Below, one piece after another: positions 42,541 through 51,799 of a stretch of DNA of 64,000 nucleotides. Source of the stretch: Coleofasciculus sp937127375 (lineage in GTDB: Bacteria; Cyanobacteriota; Cyanobacteriia; Cyanobacteriales; Coleofasciculaceae); NCBI GenBank assembly GCA_040218875.1, contig JAVJQP010000071.1; one strand, given 5' to 3'. Within the stretch, counting starts at the first letter, position 1. Every line of letters starts with the position of its first letter. The notes beneath the pieces are model-generated. The model was not told where the DNA came from, ran no database searches, and saw only the letters and a list, made by a program, of their open reading frames with translations. Position numbers and translations under genes: made by a program.

Positions 42541-45500
42541 ATGCCAGATTTATTAACAACCCTGTTGTATATTCCTCACGGTCATTGCTACTTGTGGCAA
42601 ACGAATTTAGTTTCCCTACATGTTATTTCTGACGCCTTAATCGCGCTGGCTTATTTTTCAATTCCTGTTATTCTGCTTTACTTTGTTAGCCAGCGAGAGG
42701 ATGTCCCGTTTCCCAGAATATTTTTCTTATTTGGTGCTTTTATTATTGCCTGTGGGATGACTCATGTCATGGGAGTCTGGACACTTTGGTTTCCAGATTA
42801 TTGGCTCTCTGGCTTGATTAAAGCAGTTACGGCTCTGGTTTCCTGTTACACGGCGATGGTACTGATTCCGCTGACTCCCCAAGCCTTGGCGCTACCCAGC
42901 CCCGCTCAACTGCAAGCGGCGAATCAGGCGTTGGAAATTGAAATCCGCGATCGCAAACAAGCAGAAGCGGCGGTGCGTACTCTAAATTCACAACTTGAGC
43001 AGCGTGTCAATGAGCGTACCAAAGAATTAACCCAGGTGAATCAGAAGTTAGAACGGGAAATCAAAGAACGTATCCAAGTCGCCGACGCCTTGCTGGAAGC
43101 CGAAGAAAAATATCGCAGTATCTTTGAAAACGCGGGTTGGGGTATCTTCCAAACCACCCCCGATGGACGGTATCTTAGCGCTAATCCGGCTCTGGCTAAG
43201 ATTTATGGTTATCCCTCCCCCGCCGCCCTGATCAACCGCCTCACTAATTGTGAACATCAACTCTACGTCGATCAAAACCAACGGGCTGAATTTAAACGCC
43301 TAATTCATCAACAGGGTTCTGTCTCCAGTTTCGAGTCCCAAGTGTATCGCCAAGACGGGAGTATTATCTGGATTAGTGAGAATACTCGTGCGGTGCGGGA
43401 TGCCAGTGGTGTGCTGCTGTACTATGAAGGATCAGTGGAGGATATTAGCGATCGCAAGCAAGCCGCCGAACAGTTACAAGCCAGTGAGCAAAAGCTACGT
43501 CAAATCATTGATCTAGTGCCTCACTTTATTTTCGCCAAAAATTTAGATGGACAGTTTATCTTAGTCAATCAAGCGATCGCAGATGCCTATGGGACAACGG
43601 TAGAACATCTGCTCAACCACAAAGACGAAGACTTTATTCAATCTCCCGAACAACTGCGCCGCATTCGCGAAGAAGAACGGCAAATTATCCAAGATGGACA
43701 ACCCAAACACATCCCAGAAGAACGAGTTCCCGATGCTCAGGGGAATATCCGCATCGTGCAAACCACCCGCATTCCCTTCTATGTCACGGGTTCAGCAACA
43801 CCCGCAATTTTAGGCATTGCCATTGATATTACTCAACGCAAACACATTGAACAAGAACTGCGCGAAAATGCTGCCATAATTCGCGCTTTATACGAAGTCA
43901 CAACCGGACAAAATTCTAACTTTGAGCAAAAGCTGCAAAACTTACTAACCATGGGACGCCGCCAGTTTAATCTGGATGTCGGTATCCTCTCTCATATTGA
44001 AAACATTGACACCGAGAATGGGCGTTATGAAATTATTGCCGCTCAAATGCCCAATAATTTGAGCTTCAAAGGCGTCACTCTTGACCTGAAACAAACCTAC
44101 TGCGCCGAAATCGTACACGCCAAAAAACCCCTTTGTATCTTATCCGCTAGCACCAGCCAGTGGCACAATCACCCTGGCTTCAAAGTTTTCCAAGTCGAAG
44201 CCTATATCGGTGTCCCTGTGGTTGTCGCTGGAGACTTGTATGGTACACTCTGTTTCGCCAGTCTCACCCCCCGAGAAAAGCCATTCAAAGATATAGAAAT
44301 AGAAATGTTACGACTGATGGCGCAGTGGATTGGCGGAGAAATTGAGCGTCAACAGGCAGCACAAGAATTGGCACAAGCTCGTGATGTGGCTTTGGCAGCG
44401 ACTCGGGCTAAAAGCGAATTCCTCGCCACGATGAGTCATGAAATTCGCACGCCGATGAATGGGGTGATTGGTATGACTGGACTGCTTTTGGATACGCAGT
44501 TAACGTCACATCAACAAGAATTTGTCACGACCATTCGTAATAGTGGTGATACCTTACTCACCATTATTAATGATATTCTTGACTTCTCCAAGATTGAATC
44601 CGGCAAACTAGAGTTGGAAGAAGTCTCCTTTGATCTGCAAATTTGTATTGAAAATTGTCTAGATCTATTAGCGGCTAAAGCCAGTGATAAGCACTTAGAA
44701 CTGGCATATCAAATCACGCCTCAAACCCCCCGCATGATTATTGGTGATGTAACCCGCTTACGGCAAATTTTGGTTAACCTGTTAAGCAATGCGGTTAAAT
44801 TTACCCAATCGGGGGAAGTGATTGTTTCCGTTAACGCCGAGAAACTCGACTATGAACAATGGGAGCGCCGGGAAACAAAAACTAGCCTAACTCCACGAAT
44901 TACTCCCTCGGTGGCTACCCCTCATTATCGGATTCAATTTGCGGTTAAGGATACCGGGATTGGTATTCCCCCAGAACGATTAAACCGTTTATTTCAACCC
45001 TTCAGTCAAATCGATTCCTCCACCACCCGCAAATATGGTGGTACAGGATTGGGACTTGCCATCTGTAAGCAATTGTGCGAAATGATGGGCGGGACAATGT
45101 GGGTAGACAGTCAAGATGGAGTGGGTTCAACCTTTTACTTCACCCTCGTGGTTCCGGCTGATCCGAGTACCCAGCAGAATACGAATCAGGTTTGTCGATT
45201 GGAACTCGATGGTCAACGACTGCTAATTGTTGATGATAACGACACCAATCGTAAGATTTTGATGCGCCAAGCTCAAGTTTGGGGAATGGAATGCTATGCG
45301 GCACAATCAGGGGTTCAAGCCTTAGATTGGCTACATCAGGGGGAACGGTTTGACTTGGCAATTCTGGATATGCAGATGCCAGAGATGGATGGGGTGACAT
45401 TGGCGCAAAAAATTCGTAAAGTTCCCGGTTGTCAAACGCTGGCTCTGGTGATGCTCTCGTCTCTGGGTGAGTTGCAAGTCGATACACCTGATGTGAAGCA

Positions 45501-46650
45501 GACGTTTGCTGGGTTTCTGACTAAACCGATTAAACAGTCTCAACTGTGTGATGTGCTGATGCAAGCGATGGCGGGGATACCGATTAAGGTGAAAGTTCAC
45601 AGCGCCAAGAAACCAGACATTGATGCCAAGATGGGTGAACGGTTACCCCTACGGATTTTACTGGCAGAAGATAATCCGGTGAATCAGCAGGTAGGGTTGC
45701 ATCTGTTGCAACGGATGGGATATCGAGCAGATGTCGCAGGGAATGGGTTAGAAGTCTTGGAAGCGCTACGGCGTCAGCCTTATGATGTGGTGTTTATGGA
45801 CGTACAGATGCCAGAAATGGATGGGCTAGAGGCATCCCGGCGCATTTGTCAAGAGTGGTCTGATTTAGATGGGGATACTCAATCACAACGTCCGCGAATA
45901 ATTGCCATGACTGCTAATGCCATGGTGGGCGATCGCGAAATGTGCATCGAGGCAGGTATGGATGATTATATCAGCAAACCCATCCGCATTGAGGAATTGG
46001 TTGAGGCGTTAAAGAAAGCAGGGGGTGTAGGGGCGGGTTTTACCAATACCCTTGCGGAGAAAACCTCTAACTTAACTAAACCCGCCCTAGCTGGGGGAGC
46101 AGAGGGAGCTGGGGGAGCTGGGGGAGCTGGGGGAGCTGGGGGAGCAGAGGGAGCTGGGGGAGCTGGGGGAGCAGAGGGAGCAGGGGAAGCAGAGGGAGCA
46201 GAGGGAGCAGGGGGAGCAGGGGAAGCAGAGGAAGTTAGGCGTTCTATTGATACAACCTCATCGGATAATACCCAGGCGGGTTTATTAGATGTATCGAATA
46301 AACCCGTATTTGACCCGGTAATTTTTCAACAATTACGGGAGATGCTGAATCAAGAGGAGGTATTAGCCGAAGTGATTACGCGCTATCTAGAGGATGCGCC
46401 TAAACTCTTACAAGACTTGTCGGATGGGATCACCCAGGGAGAAACCGAACTGGTGACGCGAACCGCTCATACCTTGAAATCCAGCAGTGCGATGTTAGGA
46501 GCAAGCCGTTTAGCTCATTTGTGTCAGGAGTTAGAAGCCAAGGCGAATAGTGATACCGTTGAGATTAAAGCCGCGCTATTCTCCCAGATTCAAGCTGAAT
46601 ATGAACCCGTGAAAACAGTTTTATTGGAACACAAACCCGACAAACCTTAG
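42541..46650 (+). CDS. Hybrid histidine kinase with ethylene-receptor-like membrane domain, PAS-PAS-GAF-HK-REC-REC-HPt
   Basis: Start ATG 42541, six bases after AAGGA; 1369 residues. The membrane domain matches ETR1-type receptors: D31 in SDALIALAYFSIP, and C71 and H75 in ACGMTHVMG, the residues that hold the copper cofactor in plant ETR1 (D25, C65, H69). A coiled coil, two PAS domains (EAEEKYRSIFENAGWGIF, LRQIIDLVPHFIF), a GAF domain (YIGVPVVVAGDLYGTLCF), HisKA with the phospho-His in ATMSHEIRTPMNG and an ATPase domain follow. Two receivers have acceptor Asp in LAILDMQMP and VVFMDVQMP. An HPt with His in TAHTLKSSS ends the protein. Between the second receiver and the HPt lies an insert derived from a palindromic element and a minisatellite (GVGAGFTNTLAEK, then Gly/Ala/Glu repeats). 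Confidence 0.93.
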   Translation: MPDLLTTLLYIPHGHCYLWQTNLVSLHVISDALIALAYFSIPVILLYFVSQREDVPFPRIFFLFGAFIIACGMTHVMGVWTLWFPDYWLSGLIKAVTALVSCYTAMVLIPLTPQALALPSPAQLQAANQALEIEIRDRKQAEAAVRTLNSQLEQRVNERTKELTQVNQKLEREIKERIQVADALLEAEEKYRSIFENAGWGIFQTTPDGRYLSANPALAKIYGYPSPAALINRLTNCEHQLYVDQNQRAEFKRLIHQQGSVSSFESQVYRQDGSIIWISENTRAVRDASGVLLYYEGSVEDISDRKQAAEQLQASEQKLRQIIDLVPHFIFAKNLDGQFILVNQAIADAYGTTVEHLLNHKDEDFIQSPEQLRRIREEERQIIQDGQPKHIPEERVPDAQGNIRIVQTTRIPFYVTGSATPAILGIAIDITQRKHIEQELRENAAIIRALYEVTTGQNSNFEQKLQNLLTMGRRQFNLDVGILSHIENIDTENGRYEIIAAQMPNNLSFKGVTLDLKQTYCAEIVHAKKPLCILSASTSQWHNHPGFKVFQVEAYIGVPVVVAGDLYGTLCFASLTPREKPFKDIEIEMLRLMAQWIGGEIERQQAAQELAQARDVALAATRAKSEFLATMSHEIRTPMNGVIGMTGLLLDTQLTSHQQEFVTTIRNSGDTLLTIINDILDFSKIESGKLELEEVSFDLQICIENCLDLLAAKASDKHLELAYQITPQTPRMIIGDVTRLRQILVNLLSNAVKFTQSGEVIVSVNAEKLDYEQWERRETKTSLTPRITPSVATPHYRIQFAVKDTGIGIPPERLNRLFQPFSQIDSSTTRKYGGTGLGLAICKQLCEMMGGTMWVDSQDGVGSTFYFTLVVPADPSTQQNTNQVCRLELDGQRLLIVDDNDTNRKILMRQAQVWGMECYAAQSGVQALDWLHQGERFDLAILDMQMPEMDGVTLAQKIRKVPGCQTLALVMLSSLGELQVDTPDVKQTFAGFLTKPIKQSQLCDVLMQAMAGIPIKVKVHSAKKPDIDAKMGERLPLRILLAEDNPVNQQVGLHLLQRMGYRADVAGNGLEVLEALRRQPYDVVFMDVQMPEMDGLEASRRICQEWSDLDGDTQSQRPRIIAMTANAMVGDREMCIEAGMDDYISKPIRIEELVEALKKAGGVGAGFTNTLAEKTSNLTKPALAGGAEGAGGAGGAGGAGGAEGAGGAGGAEGAGEAEGAEGAGGAGEAEEVRRSIDTTSSDNTQAGLLDVSNKPVFDPVIFQQLREMLNQEEVLAEVITRYLEDAPKLLQDLSDGITQGETELVTRTAHTLKSSSAMLGASRLAHLCQELEAKANSDTVEIKAALFSQIQAEYEPVKTVLLEHKPDKP
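46026..46090. repeat. Palindromic element (GGGCGGGTTT/AAACCCGCCC), copy 1, inside kinase gene
   Basis: Arms at 46031-46040 and 46078-46087, preceded by TGTAG. The frame is kept: the element encodes GAGFTNTLAEKTSNLTKPAL. Confidence 0.9.
46091..46226. repeat. GGGGGAGCT/GGGAGCAGA minisatellite inside kinase gene
   Basis: About fifteen 9-mers (GGGGGAGCT, GGGAGCAGA, GGGGAAGCA variants), translated as Gly-Ala-Gly and Glu-Gly-Ala triplets. It links the second receiver to the HPt domain and can change length without frameshift. Confidence 0.92.
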
Positions 46651-46688
46651 TTGGTAGTTCGTAGTAGGGAACCTTAGCCCTAGATTCT

Positions 46689-46717
46689 GTTGGGTTGAGC
46701 GAAGTCGAAACCCAACC
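46689..46717. repeat. Dispersed hairpin repeat GTTGGGTT...AACCCAACC
   Basis: GTTGGGTTGAGCGAAGTCGA followed by AACCCAACC; the inverse copy is at 20801-20829. It may act as a bidirectional transcript end after the kinase gene, but there is no T-run. Confidence 0.7.
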
Positions 46718-46859
46718 TACTGGACTGACACAGCTAAAATTGTGGAATAGATTTGACGTTTAAACCGGGCGCACGCCATGCGCCCCTACAATGCTAATCC
46801 ATCAAATAAGGTGTGCCACGCCACTACAACCTATTCCACTATTTTGGTATAGTCATTTT

Positions 46860-47453
46860 ATGACCACAGACTTAACTGATCCGACACTTGATCACGCGAT
46901 CGCGTTTTTAACCACGTCTTCTACCAAACCCCCTGAATCAAAGGCTGTGGTTGAGGCGCTGTTAACCGCTGAGAAGACAGCCAAACAGAGGAAAGTACGC
47001 CATAGCTATTCCGAGTTACTGGGAACATGGCGATTGGGATTTATCACCGGAACCAAACGCTCTCGTCAGCGTGCTGGCGTGGTGTTGGGTGCGGGACGGT
47101 TTTTGCCGAAATGGGTAACGATTCAGTTATCCTACTCCCCATCAGAAGCCAGTCAAGAGCAAGGAACAGTGGTAAATTCAGTACAACTGGGATCTCTGCA
47201 ATTGGTTGTCACTGGACCCACTCAGTTTTTTGCTAAGACGAATATCCTGGCTTTTGATTTCACCCGCATGAACGTGTCATTATTTGGCTTAAAATTGTAT
47301 AACGGATATATTCGCGGCGGTCAAGAGCGAGAGGCTTCTTTTTATGATAAACCGTTAAAAGATAAGGCATTTTTTACCTATTTTCTCGTCGAAAAACGGG
47401 CAATTGCAGCAAGAGGACGCGGTGGTGGGTTGGCATTGTGGACAGCATTGTAG
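46860..47453 (+). CDS. Fibrillin/PAP-like protein conserved in cyanobacteria and plants
   Basis: I use ATG 46860 (MTTDLTDPTLDHAIAF), 197 residues; a longer frame begins in non-coding sequence. The body (SYSELLGTWRLGFITGTKRS, GAGRFLPKWVTIQLSYS, NILAFDFTRMNVSLFGLKLYNG, FFTYFLVEKRAIAARGRGGG) resembles plastid-lipid-associated (fibrillin-like) proteins, lipocalin-type folds that bind lipids at thylakoids. The function here is not established. The TAG stop lies at the first bases of a palindromic element, so that element may have changed the C-terminus. Confidence 0.7.
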   Translation: MTTDLTDPTLDHAIAFLTTSSTKPPESKAVVEALLTAEKTAKQRKVRHSYSELLGTWRLGFITGTKRSRQRAGVVLGAGRFLPKWVTIQLSYSPSEASQEQGTVVNSVQLGSLQLVVTGPTQFFAKTNILAFDFTRMNVSLFGLKLYNGYIRGGQEREASFYDKPLKDKAFFTYFLVEKRAIAARGRGGGLALWTAL

Positions 47454-47511
47454 GGGCGGGTTTAGGAACTGAATTAACTTGTCACCCATAACGTATCAAC
47501 AAAACCCGCCC
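47450..47511. repeat. Palindromic element, copy 2
   Basis: TGTAGGGGCGGGTTT at 47449-47463 and AAAACCCGCCC at 47501-47511. Its right half is then repeated downstream. Confidence 0.85.
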
Positions 47512-47662
47512 TATCTCACCCATAACGTATCAACAAAACCCGCCCTATCTCACCCACAACGTATCAACAAAACCCGCCCTATCTCACCCCTAACGTATCA
47601 ACAAAACCCGCCCTATCTCACCCCTAACGTACCAACAAAACCCGCCCTATCTCACCCCTAAC
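47482..47662. repeat. 34-bp tandem repeat derived from the right half of a palindromic element
   Basis: Five full 34-bp units starting at 47482, 47516, 47550, 47584 and 47618, plus a partial sixth. Each contains TCACCCATAACGTATCAAC and ends with AAAACCCGCCCTATC. The regular contiguous units with no spacers exclude a CRISPR array. The spacer continues to 47881 without a gene. Confidence 0.93.
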
Positions 47663-47881
47663 AGTTCAAAAAAACGCCTACCTTATACCAAGTTGCGTTC
47701 TATCATGTCTAGGAACAGCGTTGCGTGAAGCTTTCGCTATAGCGAGGAACGAGATACGAGAATCTGGACAGATGCGCGAGCGTCATGGAGCCTGCCCTCG
47801 AAGGTCGTGAAGGGTTTCACTGCATTCTGCGAACCATGACAGATTCTACCTTAGACTGCAACTTGGTATTAAACCTTTCAA

Positions 47882-48721
47882 CTATTCCAGACCAGAAAAC
47901 AGTGCTGTCCAATCAATTTTAGCAGGTCTTGCGCCTTGATTAACTAACTCAAAAACCTTTCCCTCTGTCACCGGATGATCAATACATTCAACGCAGGCGG
48001 CGGCTACATCAATTCGACTGGTTTCACCGTTTAGGGTATCGCCTGTCCCCACAACCACCCCTAATTTACCATTTGTTTTTGCCTTCAAGAGTGTGTTTAA
48101 ATCATAGGAAGTGTAGGGACCATCAATTAGCCGTGCGGGGCGAATAATTGTGTAAGGTAACCCAGAATTAATAATAGCTGATTCCCCCTTTTCTTTGGCA
48201 TCCAGTACACCGAAAGCATTCAAAAGATTGAAAGGTGGTTTATCTTTCCGCAAAACACCGCAGGAGGAGATAAACACAAATCGGTTTAAATCCTTGGGTG
48301 CAACATTGACTAAATTACTCACCCCTTGAGCATCCACTTGTTCAGGACTATTTCGAGCATGAGTGCGGCGATAGTCGGCATCCAGATAAATTTTACCCCA
48401 TTCAATTAAATTTCCTAACCCCTCCCCTTGATCCATTGTGTCGAAATCCCATTTATTAGAGGGTAAAGCTGTGGTTCCAGTACAACAGATAATGTGAGTA
48501 ATAGTCTGAGTGGCGGCGGGGAGAGTAGCTGGCTGACGGATATCGCCAATAGCAATTTCTACGCGGTTATCAAACATAGTCCGGGCTTTTTCAGCGTTGC
48601 GGGTAAGTACACGCACAGGAAACCCTTTCTCTAGGAGTTTGGCAACGGTTAATTGTCCAACTCCGCCTGTGGCTCCGGCGACGAGTACCCGTTCTTGATT
48701 TCTGGCTGTTGGTGAAGTCAT
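47882..48721 (-). CDS. NAD(P)-binding SDR/NmrA-like oxidoreductase
   Basis: A 279-residue atypical short-chain dehydrogenase. It has the N-terminal dinucleotide motif VLVAGATGGVGQLTVAKLL followed by the NmrA-like VRVLTRNAEKAR, and the central FVFISSCGVL with GLPYTIIRPARLIDGPY. A classical YxxxK is not evident, which is usual in the atypical, Ycf39/HCF173-like branch that often has structural or assembly roles. The substrate is unknown. Single gene; the promoter lies in 48722-48980. Confidence 0.85.
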   Translation of the reverse strand: MTSPTARNQERVLVAGATGGVGQLTVAKLLEKGFPVRVLTRNAEKARTMFDNRVEIAIGDIRQPATLPAATQTITHIICCTGTTALPSNKWDFDTMDQGEGLGNLIEWGKIYLDADYRRTHARNSPEQVDAQGVSNLVNVAPKDLNRFVFISSCGVLRKDKPPFNLLNAFGVLDAKEKGESAIINSGLPYTIIRPARLIDGPYTSYDLNTLLKAKTNGKLGVVVGTGDTLNGETSRIDVAAACVECIDHPVTEGKVFELVNQGARPAKIDWTALFSGLE

Positions 48722-48982
48722 GGGCTATCCTCCTTGGATACTGTACCTTAGAACCGGGAATAGAGCAATGCGATCGCGGTTAATTAGCTACTCTTAAATT
48801 GAATATTTTTATAATCTGTGTATCGATTGGCTTGATTTGAGCAAAACCTAGCTTAATCGCCTTAAAACTTATTCAGTATACCCTAAGTACGGGAGAGTCC
48901 CCCTGAACTTTATTCTACACGGCTTGTCACTGGGGAAGCTACAGCGCCTTCGCTAATCACAGAACCTCAGATTAAATCAAGA

Positions 48983-50575
48983 TTAAAACGTCAATGTAAC
49001 TCGGATAGTGCCAACATAAATCACATCATTATCATCATTGTGTTCTGGATTAGTAATCACAAATAATCCGGGAGTAATCGAGATATCGTCATTCAGCGAA
49101 AAACGGTAAAATGTTTCTAGATGTAACGCTGTATCCCGATCCTCAAAATCATTACCCATTTGATTATCAATAATCTTTGGCGGTTGACCAATTACAATAC
49201 CGGCTAAACTATCTTCTTTGCCAAAATCCGGCAAAGCCAACAACATCGCCCAGGTAAAGATATTAGCATTAGGTTGATTGGGTAAGTCATTAGCTTGCGC
49301 TTGAATTAAACCCACTCGCCCGCCTAAAATAAATCCTGGATTGACTCGTATAGAGGCTTCAGCGGCAAAAGAGTTAGCAATTATGTCTTCAGTCTCGCGA
49401 TTAAACGGATCACTGGTTAATTCGCTACCCGTTCCCGTATTAAAACTATTCGAGGAACGGGTATATGTGAAACTTAAAGAGGCGATGTCACTAGGTTGCC
49501 AGGTTAATTGCGCGATCGCAGCATAAGTATCATTGCCCAAAATCCCATTATCGGCTTCATTGGCATCAATCGCAACATATCCCAAGGATAAATTAACAGA
49601 CTCCCCCAAGTTCTGAGAAATGCCAATTCCCGCCCCTTCTCCTTGACGACGGATGGGATTTTCTCGCCCAAAGGTGGAAATGGAACCATCCCCACTTCCG
49701 CTAAATAGAGGGTTGACGGTGGGGATTAAATCGCCTAACCCGATTCCTACTGTACCCAGACTCACTTGGGTTTGGGGAGTGACTAAAAATCTGTACTCTA
49801 ATTCATCAAGTTCTACTTCATTGTCATCTTTTCCATCAAATCCTAAGTTTGCCATTTGTGTCCCTGTGGCTTCAGCAAATTCGGGAATATCACGACCTTG
49901 TAAACGGATTTGTAGTCTATCTTTTCCAGTAAAACTCGTTTCTAATGTGAGGCGAAATCGATTGCCAAAGGTGAGATTATTCTCAATGGGTTCTCCAGTT
50001 CCATCAGCTTTTTTTGTTCCCTGAACTCCACTAAACGCAAGAATCACCTCTCCTTCTAATTCAGTGGTGGGAGAAAATTGCCGAGACTCTAATTGAGTTG
50101 TGCGATTTTCTAGGCTGTATACCCGTTCGCTAAGTAGGTTTAATTCAGTAGAAAAATTTTGTTGTAATCGTTGCAATGTTTTTAGATCAGTTTCGGCAAC
50201 GGGGTTGGTTGTACTGTTAATATTTTGTTCGTAAATGTAATTTAGACAAGCCTTTAATCCAGTGGCAAATTCATAGCGAGTCAGGGTTTGATTGCCGCGA
50301 TAGGTGTTATTAGGATATCCGATGAGGCAACCATAGCGGTCAATGAGCGATCGCAATGCCTGAAATGCCCAATCATCAGGACTGACATCGGCTAGCTGAG
50401 ATACAGGTGTGACGGCGTTCATGTCACTATTGGTGAGTTCCTTTGACCGTGAACGATTAGGGTGAATATCGGTTGTCAGAAACTCATTGGCTAGGGTGGT
50501 ATGTGTTTCTATTAAAGGAGAAACTAATACAATTATCACAAGCCCTAGTTTTTGATATAAAACTTGTCTAATCAT
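48983..50575 (-). CDS. Iron-uptake porin: SLH domain plus OprB-like beta barrel
   Basis: A 530-residue outer-membrane protein. It has an N-terminal signal sequence (LGLVIIVLVSPLIETHTTLA), an SLH domain (SPDDWAFQALRSLIDRYGCL, TRYEFATGLKACLNYIYEQ) that binds cell-wall polymers, a short coiled coil (LQQNFSTELNLLSERVYSLENRTT) and a C-terminal OprB-type barrel (LTLETSFTGKDRLQIRLQGR) ending in an aromatic-rich strand (TIRVTLTF). Such porins, abundant in cyanobacteria, pass inorganic ions including iron. It starts three bases after the upstream gene's stop, so the two are co-transcribed. Confidence 0.93.
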   Translation of the reverse strand: MIRQVLYQKLGLVIIVLVSPLIETHTTLANEFLTTDIHPNRSRSKELTNSDMNAVTPVSQLADVSPDDWAFQALRSLIDRYGCLIGYPNNTYRGNQTLTRYEFATGLKACLNYIYEQNINSTTNPVAETDLKTLQRLQQNFSTELNLLSERVYSLENRTTQLESRQFSPTTELEGEVILAFSGVQGTKKADGTGEPIENNLTFGNRFRLTLETSFTGKDRLQIRLQGRDIPEFAEATGTQMANLGFDGKDDNEVELDELEYRFLVTPQTQVSLGTVGIGLGDLIPTVNPLFSGSGDGSISTFGRENPIRRQGEGAGIGISQNLGESVNLSLGYVAIDANEADNGILGNDTYAAIAQLTWQPSDIASLSFTYTRSSNSFNTGTGSELTSDPFNRETEDIIANSFAAEASIRVNPGFILGGRVGLIQAQANDLPNQPNANIFTWAMLLALPDFGKEDSLAGIVIGQPPKIIDNQMGNDFEDRDTALHLETFYRFSLNDDISITPGLFVITNPEHNDDNDVIYVGTIRVTLTF

Positions 50576-50578
50576 CTT

Positions 50579-51580
50579 TTATTTGAGACGTTGTTCACAC
50601 AGTTCTAATAAAGATTCAGTAAATTGACATCGCTCTGGAAACTGAGTGCTGATGTAAATATGTCGCACTAAGGTTAAGGTTGTATAAGACTGAATCGCTG
50701 GACGAAGGGCTTCACCTGCAAGCTGAATAAATCTCTCAGCTAACGCATTTTCACACTCCACTAAGGCTTCGGGATGCCCTGAAGTACGCAAACTTTGCTC
50801 GGTGATATGTCCAATAAAATTACCAATATCTAAGCCGGGATTGCCTTGACAATATAAGTCTAGATCCAGCAAATAAAGGCGAGTGTTATCGACAAGAATT
50901 TGGTCGGGATAAAAGTCGCGATGAATCCCTAGAAGTTGCGGTTCTGGGGTTATTGATGCCACGCGATCGCACGCCGCTAAAATTTGCTCTAAACGGCTTT
51001 CCCACTGGGGTTTGAGTTGAGTCACTAAGGGCAGACGTTCGTGCAAAATTCGCAGTTCATCGGCTATGGTGTGGCGACGCTGGGGCGGTATTTTGGCTTG
51101 ATGTAGTTTATGAATGGCTTCGGCAATTCGTTTAGATAGGGGAATTCCTTGGGGTTGGGGGAGTAGTTTTGTGGCGGTTACTCCGGGGACTTTGCGCTGA
51201 AGCCACATCTGAAATTCGGGAATTATGGCGATGGGTTCGGGGATGCTAATTCCATCGTTACTATTATCGGTAAATCCTTTTTGCCAAAGGGTTTTGTTGA
51301 GTTGATAGCTTTTAAAATCAGTGCCTTTTGCCCGTACTTTGCCGAGGAGGGTGATGGGAATGGTTGAATTATTGGGGTTTGTTAGGTTGTATTCTATTAA
51401 GCAGCGACGTCCGGGTTTGTGGCGAATGACTTTAATCGCACAAAGGTTGCTTTTTTGAAGGGGTTGTGGTAGGTTTTGGGTTAGTTTTTGCTGGGCGGTG
51501 ATTGGGTTAAGGGCTGCGGTAAGGAATGACAGGTTTGGATCGGTGGTGATGTTGAATGGATCGATTACGGGAATGGTCAT
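50579..51580 (-). CDS. APH-type phosphotransferase (protein-kinase-like fold)
   Basis: I use ATG 51580 (MTIPVIDPFNITTD), 333 residues; the longer frame to 51781 translates a dispersed repeat and an STRR. The catalytic loop is LLGIHRDFYPDQILV and the metal motif DLDLYCQGNPGLDIGNFIGH, which fits the aminoglycoside-phosphotransferase/choline-kinase superfamily. The substrate is unknown; its position beside exporter and glycosyltransferase genes suggests a small molecule or sugar in the same pathway. The HRD-x4-Q catalytic loop replaces the usual N by Q. Confidence 0.78.
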   Translation of the reverse strand: MTIPVIDPFNITTDPNLSFLTAALNPITAQQKLTQNLPQPLQKSNLCAIKVIRHKPGRRCLIEYNLTNPNNSTIPITLLGKVRAKGTDFKSYQLNKTLWQKGFTDNSNDGISIPEPIAIIPEFQMWLQRKVPGVTATKLLPQPQGIPLSKRIAEAIHKLHQAKIPPQRRHTIADELRILHERLPLVTQLKPQWESRLEQILAACDRVASITPEPQLLGIHRDFYPDQILVDNTRLYLLDLDLYCQGNPGLDIGNFIGHITEQSLRTSGHPEALVECENALAERFIQLAGEALRPAIQSYTTLTLVRHIYISTQFPERCQFTESLLELCEQRLK

Positions 51581-51623
51581 GGGATTGAAGATTTTAGAGT
51601 TAAATGGGTGGCGTCGAACTGAT

Positions 51624-51673
51624 GTTTTTTTAACGCAGAGGTACGCAGAGGTAAGCGCAGAGGGGCGCAGAGG
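51624..51673. repeat. CTCTGCGT-type dispersed repeat, inverse copy
   Basis: TTTTTTTAACGCAGAGGTACG followed by further GCAGAG units; reverse complement of 19925-19972. It lies just upstream of the APH-like gene. Confidence 0.8.
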
Positions 51674-51740
51674 GTTTGGGGGATTTGGATGATGGGTTGG
51701 GGGATTTGGAGGAATTATGGGACATGAGAGTCTCAAACCC

Positions 51741-51772
51741 TGACAAATGACGAATGACGAATGACGAATGAC
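51741..51772. repeat. STRR heptamers (A)TGACGAA
   Basis: Four tandem heptamers, TGACAAA then TGACGAA, the inverse of GTCATTC. Confidence 0.85.
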
Positions 51773-51799
51773 GATCTCCACCGTTAGCTTTTATGGTGT

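Noticed and set aside
47482..47662. Regular 34-bp repeats that could suggest a CRISPR array
   Set aside because: The units are contiguous with no unique spacers, and they derive from the right half of a palindromic element.
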